Of a DNA stretch of 64,000 bases, positions 48,392 through 61,240 are shown in pieces. Location of the stretch: NCBI GenBank assembly GCA_050084985.1, contig JBITNC010000001.1, positions 145,700,001-145,764,000 of the forward strand, given 5' to 3'. The notes under the pieces are model-generated. The model worked only from the letters and a program-made list of their open reading frames with translations. It made no database searches and was not told the origin of the DNA. The translations under genes were made by a program, and so were the position numbers. Within the stretch, counting starts at the first letter, position 1; each line of letters opens with the position of its first letter. The stretch is from Nageia nagi. Taxonomy: Eukaryota; Pinophyta.

Positions 48392-48607
48392 CTACCATAA
48401 AGTTGCAAGGGGATGTTCGATGCTCCAAGATCAATGGAGATATTCGATGATTGATACAATGGTCAAAACCATATGATATGACAAAATTTGAATTACAAAC
48501 TCATTGGATACAAAATAGTATGATTTTTCAAAAAGATTCTATTAATTATTTAATGGATTATATTATATTATATTAATTTATTAATTATATTGTATGAAAT
48601 AGTATGA

Positions 48608-48668
48608 TTTATCATTATATTATATTATATTATATTATGTTATGTTATGTTATATTATATTATATTGA
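48608..48668. repeat. TTATA/TTATG microsatellite in LTR2
   Basis: A run of five-base units attat and gttat. LTR1 has a much shorter version near 41,080. Confidence 0.8.
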
Positions 48669-51414
48669 TCATAAGGGAAATGTTAGGAACCATTTAGGAT
48701 TAAATGGGATAATTTGAAAATACTATAGGAAATAATTTGGATTGTTTGAAGTTGTTATAGGATCTAAATTATAAGATTTCTTGAACATTGATTAACACCT
48801 AAACTAGTAATATCAAACCTTTATAGCATAACAAGTACATAATCTCAAGATTAAGGATACAATAAATAAGTTCAAATAAAATTAGGTTACGATCATTAAG
48901 AGTATCTGCTCGCAAGTGAGGATAAGAATGCTTGGTGAATGAACCTTTATACTTAGAAAGAAAGGATGAAGACTAAATAAAGTTGATAAGGTATCAATAT
49001 GTAATACATGTAGGATATAATTCTATTAATAGTAAACTTAGTGAATCAAAAAGATAAAAAATAAATATATTTGGTATTAAATTTAGAGGTTTTAAATGGT
49101 GAAGGATGGAGTAGCATTACATTGGTATTAGAGTGAGTTTTTGATTAAGAACTAAGGAAAAGTAGTAAATAAAGAATGATTCTAACTTATTCCTCATCTT
49201 GTAAGAAACTTGAAGATATAACAAGATGGTACAGCCTTAGAATTGGCTACCTACAGAGTCAAATAGCCTATCAAACATAGATGATACATTATCGTACTAT
49301 GGTTTATGGACTTTGAAAGTTAGTGACACTCTAAAGTTGGAAAAGAAAAAAGTTGAACTTCAATAAATTTGATGCCAAGAATTATCCAAGAGAACTAGAG
49401 AAAGACATCTCTCCCCTGTAGAGCAAATCATTAATTAGACTACAATGAGGAATAACTACATAGCAAAAATAGAATGAGATTCAAGGCCCATAATGGTAAG
49501 GAATAGGTTTGAAGAAAGAGCTATTTTTACAGATGAAATTATAAGTGAAACAAGAGCTCTCCATGATTATTTTAATGAAGAATGTGAACTTGAAGAAACT
49601 ATAAATATTAAAAGTAAGATTCTGCTTTCTATAGAATAAAATCCTATTCAAATTACACCTCCACCTATGGTTAGGCTAAACCATAATATAAACTTATGGA
49701 TAGTAACTGAAAAGCTAAATACCATGGAAGCTAATGTACACATAGAAAAATTATGTTTCATTTAAAGGCTAGAGTACATCATGAATTAGGTTCAAAAAGA
49801 TGTTTTATCATATTTGTAATAGAAAATTTTATAAATAAACTTCTTATTTTGTTTAGAATGTAACAAGGTGAATTTTGAACACATTTTAAATGTATATGTC
49901 ATTTATTTCAATATGGCAAGTAAAATGAAATCTAGAAAGGGAAAAGGAAAGTAAAAGAAGAAATTACTAATAACTTTGTGGATGTAAAAGATGATACCAC
50001 CTTGCAAAGTTTTCTAAACTTATAGAAGGAAAAAGAAAAGAAAAAGATACAAGAAGTAGCCACTTCAAGAAAGGAAAATAAAATAATCATCATCAAACCT
50101 AGTGTAAAATGAGATTTTTCTCTCTTATATGGAAGAAATGTTCCTACCCTCACTCCTAAAATCATCAACTACCTTCAAGATAGGAGTCAAAAAATATCAT
50201 TATCTAATGAGGAACCCAAATAAATGATTGATGAGAAAGATTTCACTAGTAAATAAAAATGAAAAGAGTAGAAGGAATTATTTTATGTACTAAATAATAC
50301 TAAATCCATCCTAAATGTATTGTTCATTATCATTTTTGTGAAATAGAAGTCTCTTCTTTTGAAATACATAATAAGTTTTACTATTAAATAAGAGTGGATG
50401 GATTGTAAAGATTTAAACTTTATTATTAATTTCCATCAAGAAACCTAATGGCTATTTATCTTAGTTAGATGATTTTGAATTAGCATAGTACAATCTATTA
50501 ATTGATAATTTAGAATTGAAAGATTTTGAAGCCTAATCTAAAGAGCTATATATAGGGGGATTAGGAACATAGGACATTACATTTAGAAAAATGGATCAAA
50601 AATGATAAAATGAGAAAAATAAATGAGAAAGAACCCAATTTCATTATCATATAGAAATTGCAAAGAAATATGTAGTTTCCCAAGGGAGACTTTGTTACCA
50701 AAGTATCCACAAGATAGTAAGAGGTCCTGAGCTTACTCTTGGTGAGATTAAAGATAGAACCATAGAAGCCAAGATTTGTATCAACAGTTCATTATAAAGT
50801 GCAAGTAAAATTATCGTCCAAGTGAGACCATGATACAAAAATAATCGAATATAGCAAAGTAAATGCTCCTTGGTTTTAAGTTGTGTAATCATACAACAAT
50901 TGATATTGTTCATCAAATAGAGGGTAACAATAGCTAGATCTTGATGAAGAATAAAATCCATTGCCTCTAATGAACACCATGATAAGAAATCATAAATTCC
51001 ATGATGAATAATATTTTCTCAAATTCCATTCAAAAGAGCAGTGATGCATACAATAAGATGATATCTCTTGTGATTCACCATGATTCATTTTTTAACACAT
51101 CCAAAACCAAGAAATCCAACCTATAAAAACATCTACCTAGATAGGTGATAACTAAGAAATGATAAATGGTATACAAAAACACTCGAATGAGTGGATGAAG
51201 GGAGAATTCATATTAAATATCCACTAAATAATTATGGATGATGATAAGCCCTACTCTCAAAAGTATATATAAAAAGATACTAAGGGAATCATTGAAAGAT
51301 ATTGTGGTAAATAAATACATGGTATGACACTATGATTATACATATAATGTGACATATGAACAACAAGGGGTTAATACTTCTTAGATGAATTTACTTATGA
51401 AACTATAGTGAAAA

Positions 51415-51834
51415 AAGTTATTAAGAACTATAATGCATGTTATTGTAGAGAATGAATATCTATGGAAATAGTTGAAAAATTGCAAAGAACATACAAAGAA
51501 TTTTTGATAAGAGCATGAGGAATGTGAAAACATTTGGAATACTACTTGTTCAAAGAGAAATAAGTTAATGATTAGGCTCATCAAACAAAAATAAAAGCTG
51601 ATTCATCAAATTCAAAGTGTGAAAGAATAGGCATTTACACACCTTAGTGCCTCTTTGCAAGAAACAAAAAAGTGAAAAATGCACACACAAAGGTATGAAT
51701 AAATATTATTTCAATATGGCATTCATGTAACATCGAAGGCATTGGATGATATTGGTGAAAATGTATCTCTAATGGAGAGTCAAATGGGAGAAAGTCCCCA
51801 TTTTTTTGAACTATTAATCAATTTAAATAAATGA
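51415..51834 (+). pseudogene. Array frame c: coiled-coil-like protein, internal domain 2
   Basis: A single frame with stops but no shift: LLRTIMHVIVENEYLWK, LKNCKEHTKNF, CSKRNKLMIRLIKQK, KLIHQIQSVKE, AFTHLSASLQETKK, YGIHVTSKALDDIGENVSLM, ESQMGESPHFFELLINLNK, ending with TGA at 51,832-51,834. The regular Leu/Ile spacing with Lys/Glu between suggests a coiled coil. The frame matches 57,205-57,597. Confidence 0.5.
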
Positions 51835-52080
51835 TTTTTGATAATGAGTACTTCAAAGAATTGTTTAGTTTCATACATATTTTCAAAATGTGAAAAGTAG
51901 AAAAATTCTTAAAATGCTAATGATTGTTTGCTTCTCTTTTGGGTTTACTATAAAGCTTTAACAAAAAATCTTTAATGAATTCCTTATTTATATACAAAAG
52001 TTATAAAGATAGGTCAATGAAGAAATTTTTGATGACATTGAAAGTGCATTTCTACACCAAAAATTGATCATTCAAGAAAA

Positions 52081-52287
52081 ATGAAGAGGATCTCTTCATC
52101 TTTAGAAAGATACTTTGAATTAGAAAAAGATCATGTTGATGATCAAATAAGTTCAGTTGGTCATTGTAAAAAATGTTCTAACTTGTTCAAGAAATCTTTG
52201 AAAGAAATTGAGTTTTTGATAAAAAATTTTGAAGCAAACTTGACTTTTATCTTAGTTTGCACTAAATGTATTCTCAAAATATGGTAA
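52081..52287 (+). CDS. Array frame d: intact 68-codon frame with two CxxC pairs
   Basis: MKRISSSLERYFELEKDHVD opens it, followed by a CKKCSNLF motif, a Lys/Glu/Phe-rich middle, and CTKCILKIW at the end. The two CxxC pairs, about 29 residues apart, could bind zinc. Counterparts at 44,446 and 57,866 are broken and have lost cysteines, so only this copy keeps both pairs. It may be a piece of a larger lost protein rather than a free-standing gene; no family recognised. Confidence 0.35.
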   Translation: MKRISSSLERYFELEKDHVDDQISSVGHCKKCSNLFKKSLKEIEFLIKNFEANLTFILVCTKCILKIW

Positions 52288-52568
52288 TAAATCCAAATAA
52301 AGAAAGTACAGGTGATGTTGAACTTTTTATGTAAGTACAAATAGAGTTATATTCTTTGATAATGATTATGTTATTATTGTTTTAAAGCAATAATGATGAT
52401 TTGATTTGAATTTATTGTTCATTTTCTTTTGAAAAATGACTTTTTGAAATACTATTATTAATGATACTTGTTTTGAATGAAACAATAAGAGGATATGAAT
52501 CGATATGTTTGATTCAAATGTTATGTGCTTGAGATCCTGATCTAATGTTATTATGGTGTACATCTCAC

Positions 52569-54921
52569 ATCAATTTTTGAAATTCAAATTTGAAATGGAG
52601 AGAAAAAGAAATATACCTTATTTAAATCTAATAATTTATATAAGGTTATAAAAATATATAAAAAAAAAAATTAAAATGAGTGCCTATACTATTGCCACAT
52701 GGGACTAATAGAAAAACACTATTAGAAAAAGATAGGTCAACTTGTGGTGTTACAAGATATTTAATGGGTAAGAAAATAATAGAGTAATGACACTACTTAG
52801 TTTTATTTTCTTATATTAGGTATGGATAATAGTGGGCACTATTTTTTCAATTAATAAAAAAGGTTTCAAGATATTTAAAACCATTTCAATTATCAACAAC
52901 TTTAAGAAAACGTATCCCAAAAATTTTTAAAGGTGTGTAAAGAGATCCATATGGACACACTTGGACCTCCTTGGCTATAAATAAAGGGGTGGAAACTTAA
53001 GCAAATCACCTACCTATCTATCCTTTATTATTTTATTTTTGTTATTGTCAAGTTTGGGTGTAGAGTTATTTGAAGAAAAGAAGTCTCTCTTTTCTCTTCA
53101 AATCAAAGTGCATTATTTTATAGTCTTTTTGCCTAATTAAAGTAGTCCTATTTTTGAGGTATTTACTGAGTTGTATGAAAGTAAAGAAGTGGAATTTTCT
53201 TTTGTTATTTTTACTTTTGTGAAAAATTTTATGTACAAATTGTATTATGTATTTTATGATATTTTAAAGTGATTAATCAAATATTTCTTCTTATACTTTT
53301 AACTAGAATTCAATGAATTTATTTTGATATGAATTTTATTAAATTTATAATATGATTTTATCATAATATTTGTTAAAATTTTATAGAATTAATTATTGTT
53401 AGAAATGTTATACCATTGGAAGAGACATAGTGGTTATTTTATTTAAAAGTTGGTACCATGTCTTTTTCTTTAAAAAGTGAAAGAGTGACATTTTCTTTTG
53501 TTACTGTCCCTTTACTTAGATGTAGAGGTGAAAAATTTTACATACAAATTATATCATATTTTTTATGATATTTTAAGGAGACTAATCAAATATTTCTCCT
53601 TATACCTTTAGCTAAAGTTTAATGAATTTATTTCAACATGAATTTTATTAAAGTCTTAATATATATGTTTGATAAAGTTTCATATAATTAATTATTGTTA
53701 GAAGTTTTGTACCCTTTGAAGAGACATAGTGGTTATTTTATTTAAAGGTTGGTATCATGTCTTTTTCTTTAAAAAGTAAAGGAGTGGGATTTTTTTTTGT
53801 TATTTTTCTTTTATTTAGATGTAGGGGTGGAAAATTTTACCTACAAATTATATTATGTATTTTCTAATATTTTAAGGAGACTAATCAAATGTTTGTCCTT
53901 ATATCTTTAGCTAAAGTTTAATAAATTTATTTTGCCATGAATTTTATTAAAATATTAATATGATATTTATCATAATATTTGATGAAGTTTCATAAAATTA
54001 ATTATTGTTAGAAATGTTGTACCCTTTGACGAGATATAGTGGTTATTTTATTTAAAGGTTGGTATGATATCTTTTTCTTTAAAAAGTAAAGGAGTAGAAT
54101 TTTATTTTATTATTTTTCCTTTATTTAAATGTAGGGGTGAAAAATTTCATGTACAAATTGTATTATATATTTTATGATATTTTAAGAAGACTAGTCAAAT
54201 ATTTCTCCTTATTCCTTTAGCTAGAGTTTAATAAATTTATTTTAACATAAATTTTATTAAAGTCTTAATATGATATTTAGTAAAAAAATATTATGAAATT
54301 CAGGTGAAAGTGGACAATGATGAATTAATAAATATATATTTTCTTGTTATTATTTAAATTTGTTAATTAACTAATTAGTATCTAATAAGGTGATAAGTAT
54401 GTTTAATATTTTTAATAAGTAATTTAATCTTTTTGAAATCTTGTATTAAATTAATTAATAAGGTATATTATATTATATTGATCATAAGGGAAATGTTAAG
54501 AATCCTTTGGGATTAAATGGGATAATTTGGGAAGTACTTTGGATTGTTTGAGATTGTTATATGATCTAAATTGTAAGATTTCTTGAACATTGATTAACAC
54601 ATAAACTAGCAATATTAAACCTTCATAACATAGCAAGTACACCTTCTCAAGATTAAGGATACGATAAATAAGTCTAAATTAAATAATTTTATGATCATTA
54701 AGAGTATTCACTTGCAAATGAGGATAAGAATGCCTAGTGAATGAATCTTATTACTTAGAATGAAAGGATAAAGACTAAATAAAGTTGATAATGTATCAAT
54801 ATGTAATACATGTGGGATATAAGTATTTTAATAGTAAATCTAGTGAATTAAATAGATAGATAAAATATATTTGGTCCTAAATTTAGAGGTTTTAGATGGT
54901 GAAGGATGGAGTAGCATTACA
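52569..54921 (+). repeat. LTR3 of the array, 5' truncated
   Basis: It begins at LTR-equivalent position ~430 (tttttgaaattcaaatttg) and ends GTAGCATTACA. It contains four ~310 bp units. The AT-rich middle corresponding to 47,520-48,660 of LTR2 is largely deleted around 54,430-54,470. Confidence 0.8.
53160..54300 (+). repeat. ~310 bp tandem units in LTR3 (4 copies)
   Basis: Units begin near 53,218 (landmark partly deleted), 53,518, 53,819 and 54,128, a spacing of 300-310 bp. Confidence 0.8.
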
Positions 54922-57900
54922 TTGGTATTAAAGTGAGTTTTCAATTAGAAATAAGGGAAAAGTAGTAAGTAAAGAGTGATCCTAACTTATTCCTTATCTT
55001 GTAGGAAATTTGAAGATATAACAAGATGATATGGCCTTAGAATTGGCTACTTATAGAGTCATATATCCTATCAAATATAGATGATACATTATCATACTAT
55101 GGTTTATGGACTTAAAAGTTAATGACACTTTGAGGTTGGAAAATGAAAAATCTAAACTTCAACAAATTCGATGCCAAGAATTATCCAAGTGAACTAGAGA
55201 AAGGCATCTATCCCCTGTAGAACAAATCATCAATCATACTACTAGGAGGATTAAGTACCTAGCAAAAATAGAATAATATTCAAAGTCTATAGTGGTAAGG
55301 AATAGGTTTGAAGAAAATGCTATTTTTGCAGATGACATTATAATGAAATAAGAGCTCTCCATGATGATTCCAATAGAGAATGGAACTTGAAAACATTATA
55401 AATATTGAGAGTAAGATTCTCCTTTCTATGGAAGAAAATTGTATTTAGATTACACCTCCACCTATGGTTAGGCTAAACCACAAAATGAACTTGTGAACAA
55501 TAAATAAAAGGTTAAATGCAATGGGAGCTAATGTACACATAAAAGAGTTACATTTCATTGAAGGGCTAGTGTACATCATGAATTAGGTATAAAAAGATGT
55601 TTTATCATATTTTGTAATAGAAAATATTATAAATAAACTTATTATTTTGTTTGGAATGTAACAAGGTGAATTTTGAACACATTTTAAATATGTATGTCAT
55701 TTATTTTAGTATGGTAGGCAAAACAAAATCTATAAAGGGAAAGAAAGGTCAAAAGAAAGTAAAAGAATAAATTACTAATAACTTTGTAGAAGAAAAGATG
55801 ATACCACCCTACAAAGTTTCTTGAACTTATAGAAGGAAAAAGCTACAAGTAGCCACTTCAAGAAAGGAAAATAAATTGATAATCATCAAACCCAGTAATG
55901 AGATTTTTCTCTCTTTTATGGAAGAAATGTTCCTAAACTTACTCCTAAAATCATTAATTACCTTAAAGATAGGAGTAAAAAAATATCATTATTTGATGAG
56001 GAACTCGAAGAAATGATTAGTGAGGAAGATTGCACTAGTAAATAAAGATGAAAAGAGTGGAAGGAATCATTTTATGTACTAAATAATACTAAATACTTCC
56101 TAAATGTATTGTTATCCCTTTTACAAAATAGAAGTCTCTTCTTTTGAAATACATAAAAAGGTTTACTATTTTATAAGAGTGGATGGATTACAAAGATTTA
56201 AACTTTATTATTGGTTTTTAATGATAAACCCAATGACTAGTTATCTTAGTTAGATGATTCCAAATCAGCATAGTATAATCTATTAATTGATGATTTGAAA
56301 TTAAAATATTTTGAAGCCTAATCCAAAGACCTATATTTAAGGGGATTAGGAACATAGGATATTACATTTGGAGAAATGGATCAAAAATGATAAAATGAGA
56401 AAAATAGATGAGAATGAACCCAATTTCATTATCATCTAGAAAATGCAAAGGAATATGTAATTTCCTAAGGGAGATGTTGTTGCCAAAGCATCCATGAGAT
56501 AGTAAGCGATTTTGAGCTCACTCCTGGTGAGATTGAGGATGGATCCATAGAATCCAAGAGTCATATCAATAGTGTATTATAAGATGCAAATAAAATTACC
56601 CTCCAAGTGAGACCATGATACAAAAATAAGCAAATATAGCAGAGTAAATGCTCCTCAATTTCAATTTGGGTAATCACATAATAATCAAAGTTGTTCAATA
56701 GATAGAGGGTAATAATGGATAGATCTTGATGAAGAAGAAAACCCATTGCCTCTAATGAACACCATGATAATAAATTGTAAATCCCATAATGAATAATATT
56801 TTCTTGCATTCCATCTAGAAGAGTGGTAAGGCACACAACAAGATGATATCTCCTATGATTCAACATAATTCAATTTTCAATGCATCCAAAACCAAGAAAT
56901 CCTACCTATAAAAAAATCTACTTATATAGGACATAACTAATAAATGATAAATGGTATACAAAAACACTCGAATGAGTGCATGAAGAGAGAATTCACATTA
57001 AATATCCATTGAAGAATTATGAATTATGAGAAGCCCTACTCTCAAAAGTATATATAAAAAGATACTAAGGGAATTATTGAAAGATATTATGTCAAATAAA
57101 TGCACAATATGACACTACATTTATATGTACAATGTGACATATCAACAAAAAAGAGTTAATACTTCTTATATGACTTTACTTATGAAATTACATTAAAAAA
57201 ATTATTAAAAACAATAATACAGGCTATCATAGAGAATGAATATCTGTGATAATAATTGAAAAATGTTGAAGAACATATAAATCATCTTCGAAAGGAGTAT
57301 GAAGAATGTGAAATAATTTTGAATACCACTTGTTCAGAGAGAAATAAGTTAATGATTAAGATCATTAAACAAGAACAAAAGTTGATTCATCAAATTCAAA
57401 GTGTGCAAGAATAGGCATTTGCACACCTTAATACCTTTCTACAAGAAATAGAAAAGTGGGAAATGCAAGCATAAAGGTATGAACATTTGTTATTTCAACA
57501 TGGCATTCATGTAACATCAAAGTCACCTGATGATAAGGGTGAAAATGTATCTCTAATGGAGAGTCAAATGGGAAAATTCCCCATTTTTCTAAACTATTAA
57601 TCAATTTAAATAAATGATTATTGATAATGAGTAATACAAATAATTGTTTAGTTTTCATACATATTTTCAAAAATATGAAAAGTAAAAAATTTTATAAAAT
57701 GGTAATGATTGTTTGCTTATCTTTTAGGTTTACTATAAAGCTTTAACGAGAAATCTTTAATGAATCTCTTATTTATATATAAACCTTACAAAGATAGGTC
57801 AACAAAGAAATTTTTGATGATATTCAAAGTGCATTTCTATGCCAACAATTGATCATCAAAGTAAAATGAAGAGAATCTCTTTAGATTTAGAGAGATACTC

Positions 57901-59052
57901 TAAATCAAAAAAAGATCATGTTGATGATCAAGTAAGTTTAATTGGTCATTGTAAAAAAAGTTCTAACTTGTTCAAGAAATGTTTGAAAGAAACTTAGTTT
58001 TTGATAAAAAATTAAAAGCATACTTGACTTTTATCTTAGTTTGAGATAAATGTATTTCCAAAATATGGTAATAAACCCTAATAAAGAAAGTACAGGTGAT
58101 GTTGAATTTTATATTTAAGTACAAATATAGGTATAATCTTTGATAATGACTATGCTATTATTATTTTTAAGCTATAATGATGATTTAAGTTGAATTTATT
58201 GTTCATTTTCTTTTGAAAAATGACTCTTTGAAATAATACTATTGATGATACTTATTTTGAATGAAAAAATAAGAGGATAAAAATCAATTTGTTTGATTTA
58301 AATGTTATGTACTTGAGATCCAGATCTAATGTTAATATGGTGTAAATGTCACATGAATAAGTGGGAGTTAACATATATGATTCAAAAGATCAAGTGAAGA
58401 TCTATTGAAATGATGATAACCACCATGATGTGGAAGTTGTTGCTTTCAAAAGACATTGGGATTATCAAGATATGGTGATGAGAGCTCCAAACATTAGGGA
58501 TACTAACTAATAGTTAGGGGCAAGTTAGTTATCTTACCTTAAGAAAAGAGGTAGTAATATAGAAATGTGTACTATACCAGATGAGGGTATAAGTTGTAGT
58601 TATTTATTTATCATGGATTAATGATTAGGAATGATGGTTATTATAGGAGTGATGCACTTTATCTATGATTTAGTAGCAAATATATCATGTGTGTATGACA
58701 TCATTTTGGATTAGCGCTATCTTGGGTGATATAGGCCCCAAGATGAAATTGAAACACTAACACTAGTTGAATATATAGTATATAGCAATGGTGGTATCAC
58801 ATTATTACATCAAACCTAATTCATGGAGAGTTATGGTGATGAAATATAGAAATGAAGGGGTTAATCAATTTTGATAGTTGATCAACTTAACCCACCTGGT
58901 CATTGATCCAAACTCAAGTTGGATTATCTTAATGTACCTTGAAAATATTAAATTTGATGTAGTAATTTATGACACCATGAATTTTGATATTATGAAATTA
59001 ATAGGAGAAGAATGAAACATAGAGGAATATGTTAATCCTAATGGGGGGAGTA
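54922..59052 (+). other. Internal domain 3 of the array
   Basis: 4,131 bp, from ttggtattaaagtgag to atggggggag (59,041-59,050). It is collinear with internal 1 over its whole length. It holds counterparts of frames a (55,300-55,586), b (55,712-56,045), c (57,205-57,597), d (57,866) and e (58,900-59,057). No pol motifs. Confidence 0.75.
57205..57597 (+). pseudogene. Array frame c: coiled-coil-like protein, internal domain 3 (best copy)
   Basis: One continuous frame with about five nonsense codons and no shift: LKTIIQAIIENEYL, LKNVEEHINHLRKEYEECEI, TTCSERNKLMIKIIKQEQKL, IHQIQSVQE, AFAHLNTFLQEIEKWEMQA, RYEHLLFQHGIHVTSKSPDD, KGENVSLMESQMGKF. Hydrophobic residues recur every three to four positions, as in a coiled coil. 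Nonsense codons sit where Gln, Arg or Trp would fit. No known family; a particle or RNA-binding role is only a guess. Confidence 0.55.
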
Positions 59053-59057
59053 TGTAA
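58900..59057 (+). pseudogene. Array frame e: C-terminal frame running into LTR4
   Basis: NSSWIILMYLENIKFDVVIY, DTMNFDIMKLIGEE, stop, NIEEYVNPNGGSM, then TAA at 59,055-59,057 inside LTR4. It is the same frame as 45,480-45,627. Confidence 0.5.
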
Positions 59058-60069
59058 CAACCCACCCAATGGCACTAGTCAACCTTACACATTATCAAGG
59101 GTGTAAATGAAATCATATTTGAATTATTACTATATGATGATTAATTTTAAGTGGAAATATATATTATTTGTGTCAATTTGATGTTGTTTTCAAGATTTTA
59201 TGATGTAGGTAATAGGTTATTGTAAGATGAAAGGAGCAATCAAAGACCCAACAAACTAATGGTGAATCGGTGACTAGAATAAAAGGATAAGAGGATGAAA
59301 TAATTGGTGTTGAATAAATAACACACCATATGACCATCATAAATCATGTATTTGCATGCAAAATAATTGTTATGACTATTGATTTCTCAATAAAGTTGTA
59401 TTTACCAATATGTGTGGATTAATCTTGCCCTGTAGGATGAGGTGAGCGTCATAAGTAAAGGTGTGTTTCCCTTATTTTGTATTTTTGAAATTCAAATTTG
59501 AAATGGGGGAAATAGGAATATACCTTATTTAAAATTGAAACTTTATATAATTTTATAAAAATAAATAAAAAAAATAAAAAATTAAAATTAAAATGAGTGC
59601 CCATACTATTTCTACATGGGGCTAATAGTAAAAACACTATTAGAAAAAGACTAAGGTCACCTTATGGTTTTATAATATATTTAATGTGTAAAAAAATAAT
59701 GGAGTAATGAACCTACTTAGTTTTGTTTTTTTATGTTAGGTATAGATAATAGTTGGCACTAATTTGCTAGTTAATAAAAAAAGTTTCAAGATATTTAATA
59801 CCATTTCAATCATCAACAACTTTAAGAAAACCTACTTCAAAAAAATATTAAAGGTGTGAGGTGACATCCATTTGGACACACTTTGACCTCTTTGGTTATA
59901 AATAAAGTAGTAAAAACTTAAGCAAATGACCTACCTATCTATCTTTTATTATTTCATTCTTGTTATTCACAAACATGGGTGTAGAGTTACCTGAACAAAA
60001 GAAGTCTCTCTTCCCTCTTCAATTCAAGGTGCATTATTTTACATTATTTTTTTCTAATTAAAGTAGTCC

Positions 60070-61240
60070 TATTTTTGAAGTATTTAATGAGTTGTGTGAC
60101 AGTAAAAAAGTGGATTTTTTTCTTCTCACTTTTATATAGATGTAGGGGTGGAAAATTTTATGTACAACTTGTATTATGTATTTTATGATATTTTAAGGAG
60201 GTTAATCAAATATTTCTTCTTATACCTATAGTTAGAATTTAATGAATTTATTTTGATATGATTTTTGTTAAATTTATAATATCATATTTATCATAATATT
60301 TACTAAAGTTTTATAGAATTAATTATTGTTAAAAATATTGTACCATTTGAAGAGACATAGTGGTTATTTTATTTAACGGTTGGTACCAAGTCTTTTTATT
60401 TAAAAAGTAAAGGAATGGGATTTTCTTTTGTTATTATCCCTTTATTTAGATGTAGGGGTGAAAAATTTTATGTACAAATTATATTATATATTTTATGATA
60501 TTTTAAAGAGATTAATCAAATATTTCTCCTTATGGTTTTAGCTAATGTTTAATGAATTTATTTTGATATGAATTTTATTAAAATCTTAATATGATATTTA
60601 TCATAATATTTGATAAAGTTTTATAGAATTAATTATTTTTATAAGTGTTGTACTCCTTGAAAAGAAATAGTGGTTATATTATTTAAAGGTTGGTACCATG
60701 TCTTTTTCTTTAAAAAGTAAAGGAATGGCATTTTCTTTTGTTATTATCTCTTTATTTAGATGTAGGGGTGAAAAATTTCACTTACAATTTGTATTATGTA
60801 TTTTATGATATTTTAAGAATACTAGTCAAATATTTGTCCCTATGCCTTTAGCTAAAGTTTAGTGAGTTTTTTTTATATGAATTTTATTAAAACCTTAATA
60901 TGATATTTATCATAATGTTTGATAAAGTTTCATAGAATTAATTATTGTTATAAGTGTTGTACCCTTTGAAGAGACATAGTGATTATTTTATTTAAAGGTT
61001 GGTACCATATCTTTTTCTTTAAAAAATAAAGAAGTCAAATTTTCTTTTATCATTTTCCTTTTATTTAGATGTAGGGGTGAAAAATTTCATGTACAAAGTC
61101 TATTATGTATTATATGATATTTTAAGAAGACTAGTCAAAATATTTCTCCTTATGCCTTTAGCTAGTGTTTAATAAATTTATTTTGATATGAGTTTTATTA
61201 AAATACTGATATGATATTTATTAAAAAAATATTATTAAAT
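60070..61240 (+). repeat. ~310 bp tandem units in LTR4 (4 copies)
   Basis: Landmark agatgtaggggtg at about 60,138, 60,449, 60,759 and 61,069, a spacing of 309-311 bp. Confidence 0.85.

Larger units (their letters stand above)
45623..49121 (+). repeat. LTR2 of the array
   Basis: 3,499 bp, from TGTAACGACATAGC to GTAGCATTACA. It is longer than LTR1 mainly because of a ~585 bp tandem duplication (47,221-47,807 and 47,810-48,391). Confidence 0.85.
49122..52568 (+). other. Internal domain 2 of the array, 3' truncated
   Basis: It starts with ttggtattagagtgag (49,122) and follows internal 1 collinearly up to gtgtacatctcacat (about 52,568). There it jumps to sequence that lies about 430 bp inside an LTR. 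The last ~690 bp, including the polypurine tract, are missing. Frames a (about 49,500-49,785), b (from 49,914), c and d are present. Confidence 0.75.

Noticed and set aside
42352-56866. Minus-strand open frames at matching places in the internal domains (42,352-42,573; 43,106-43,369; 44,732-45,028; 49,932-50,168; 50,695-50,961; 52,366-52,563; 56,561-56,866)
   Set aside because: They recur because the domains are homologous. Several lie opposite better-supported plus-strand frames, they are Phe/Ile/Leu-rich as expected for antisense of Lys/Glu-rich sequence, and they match no domain.
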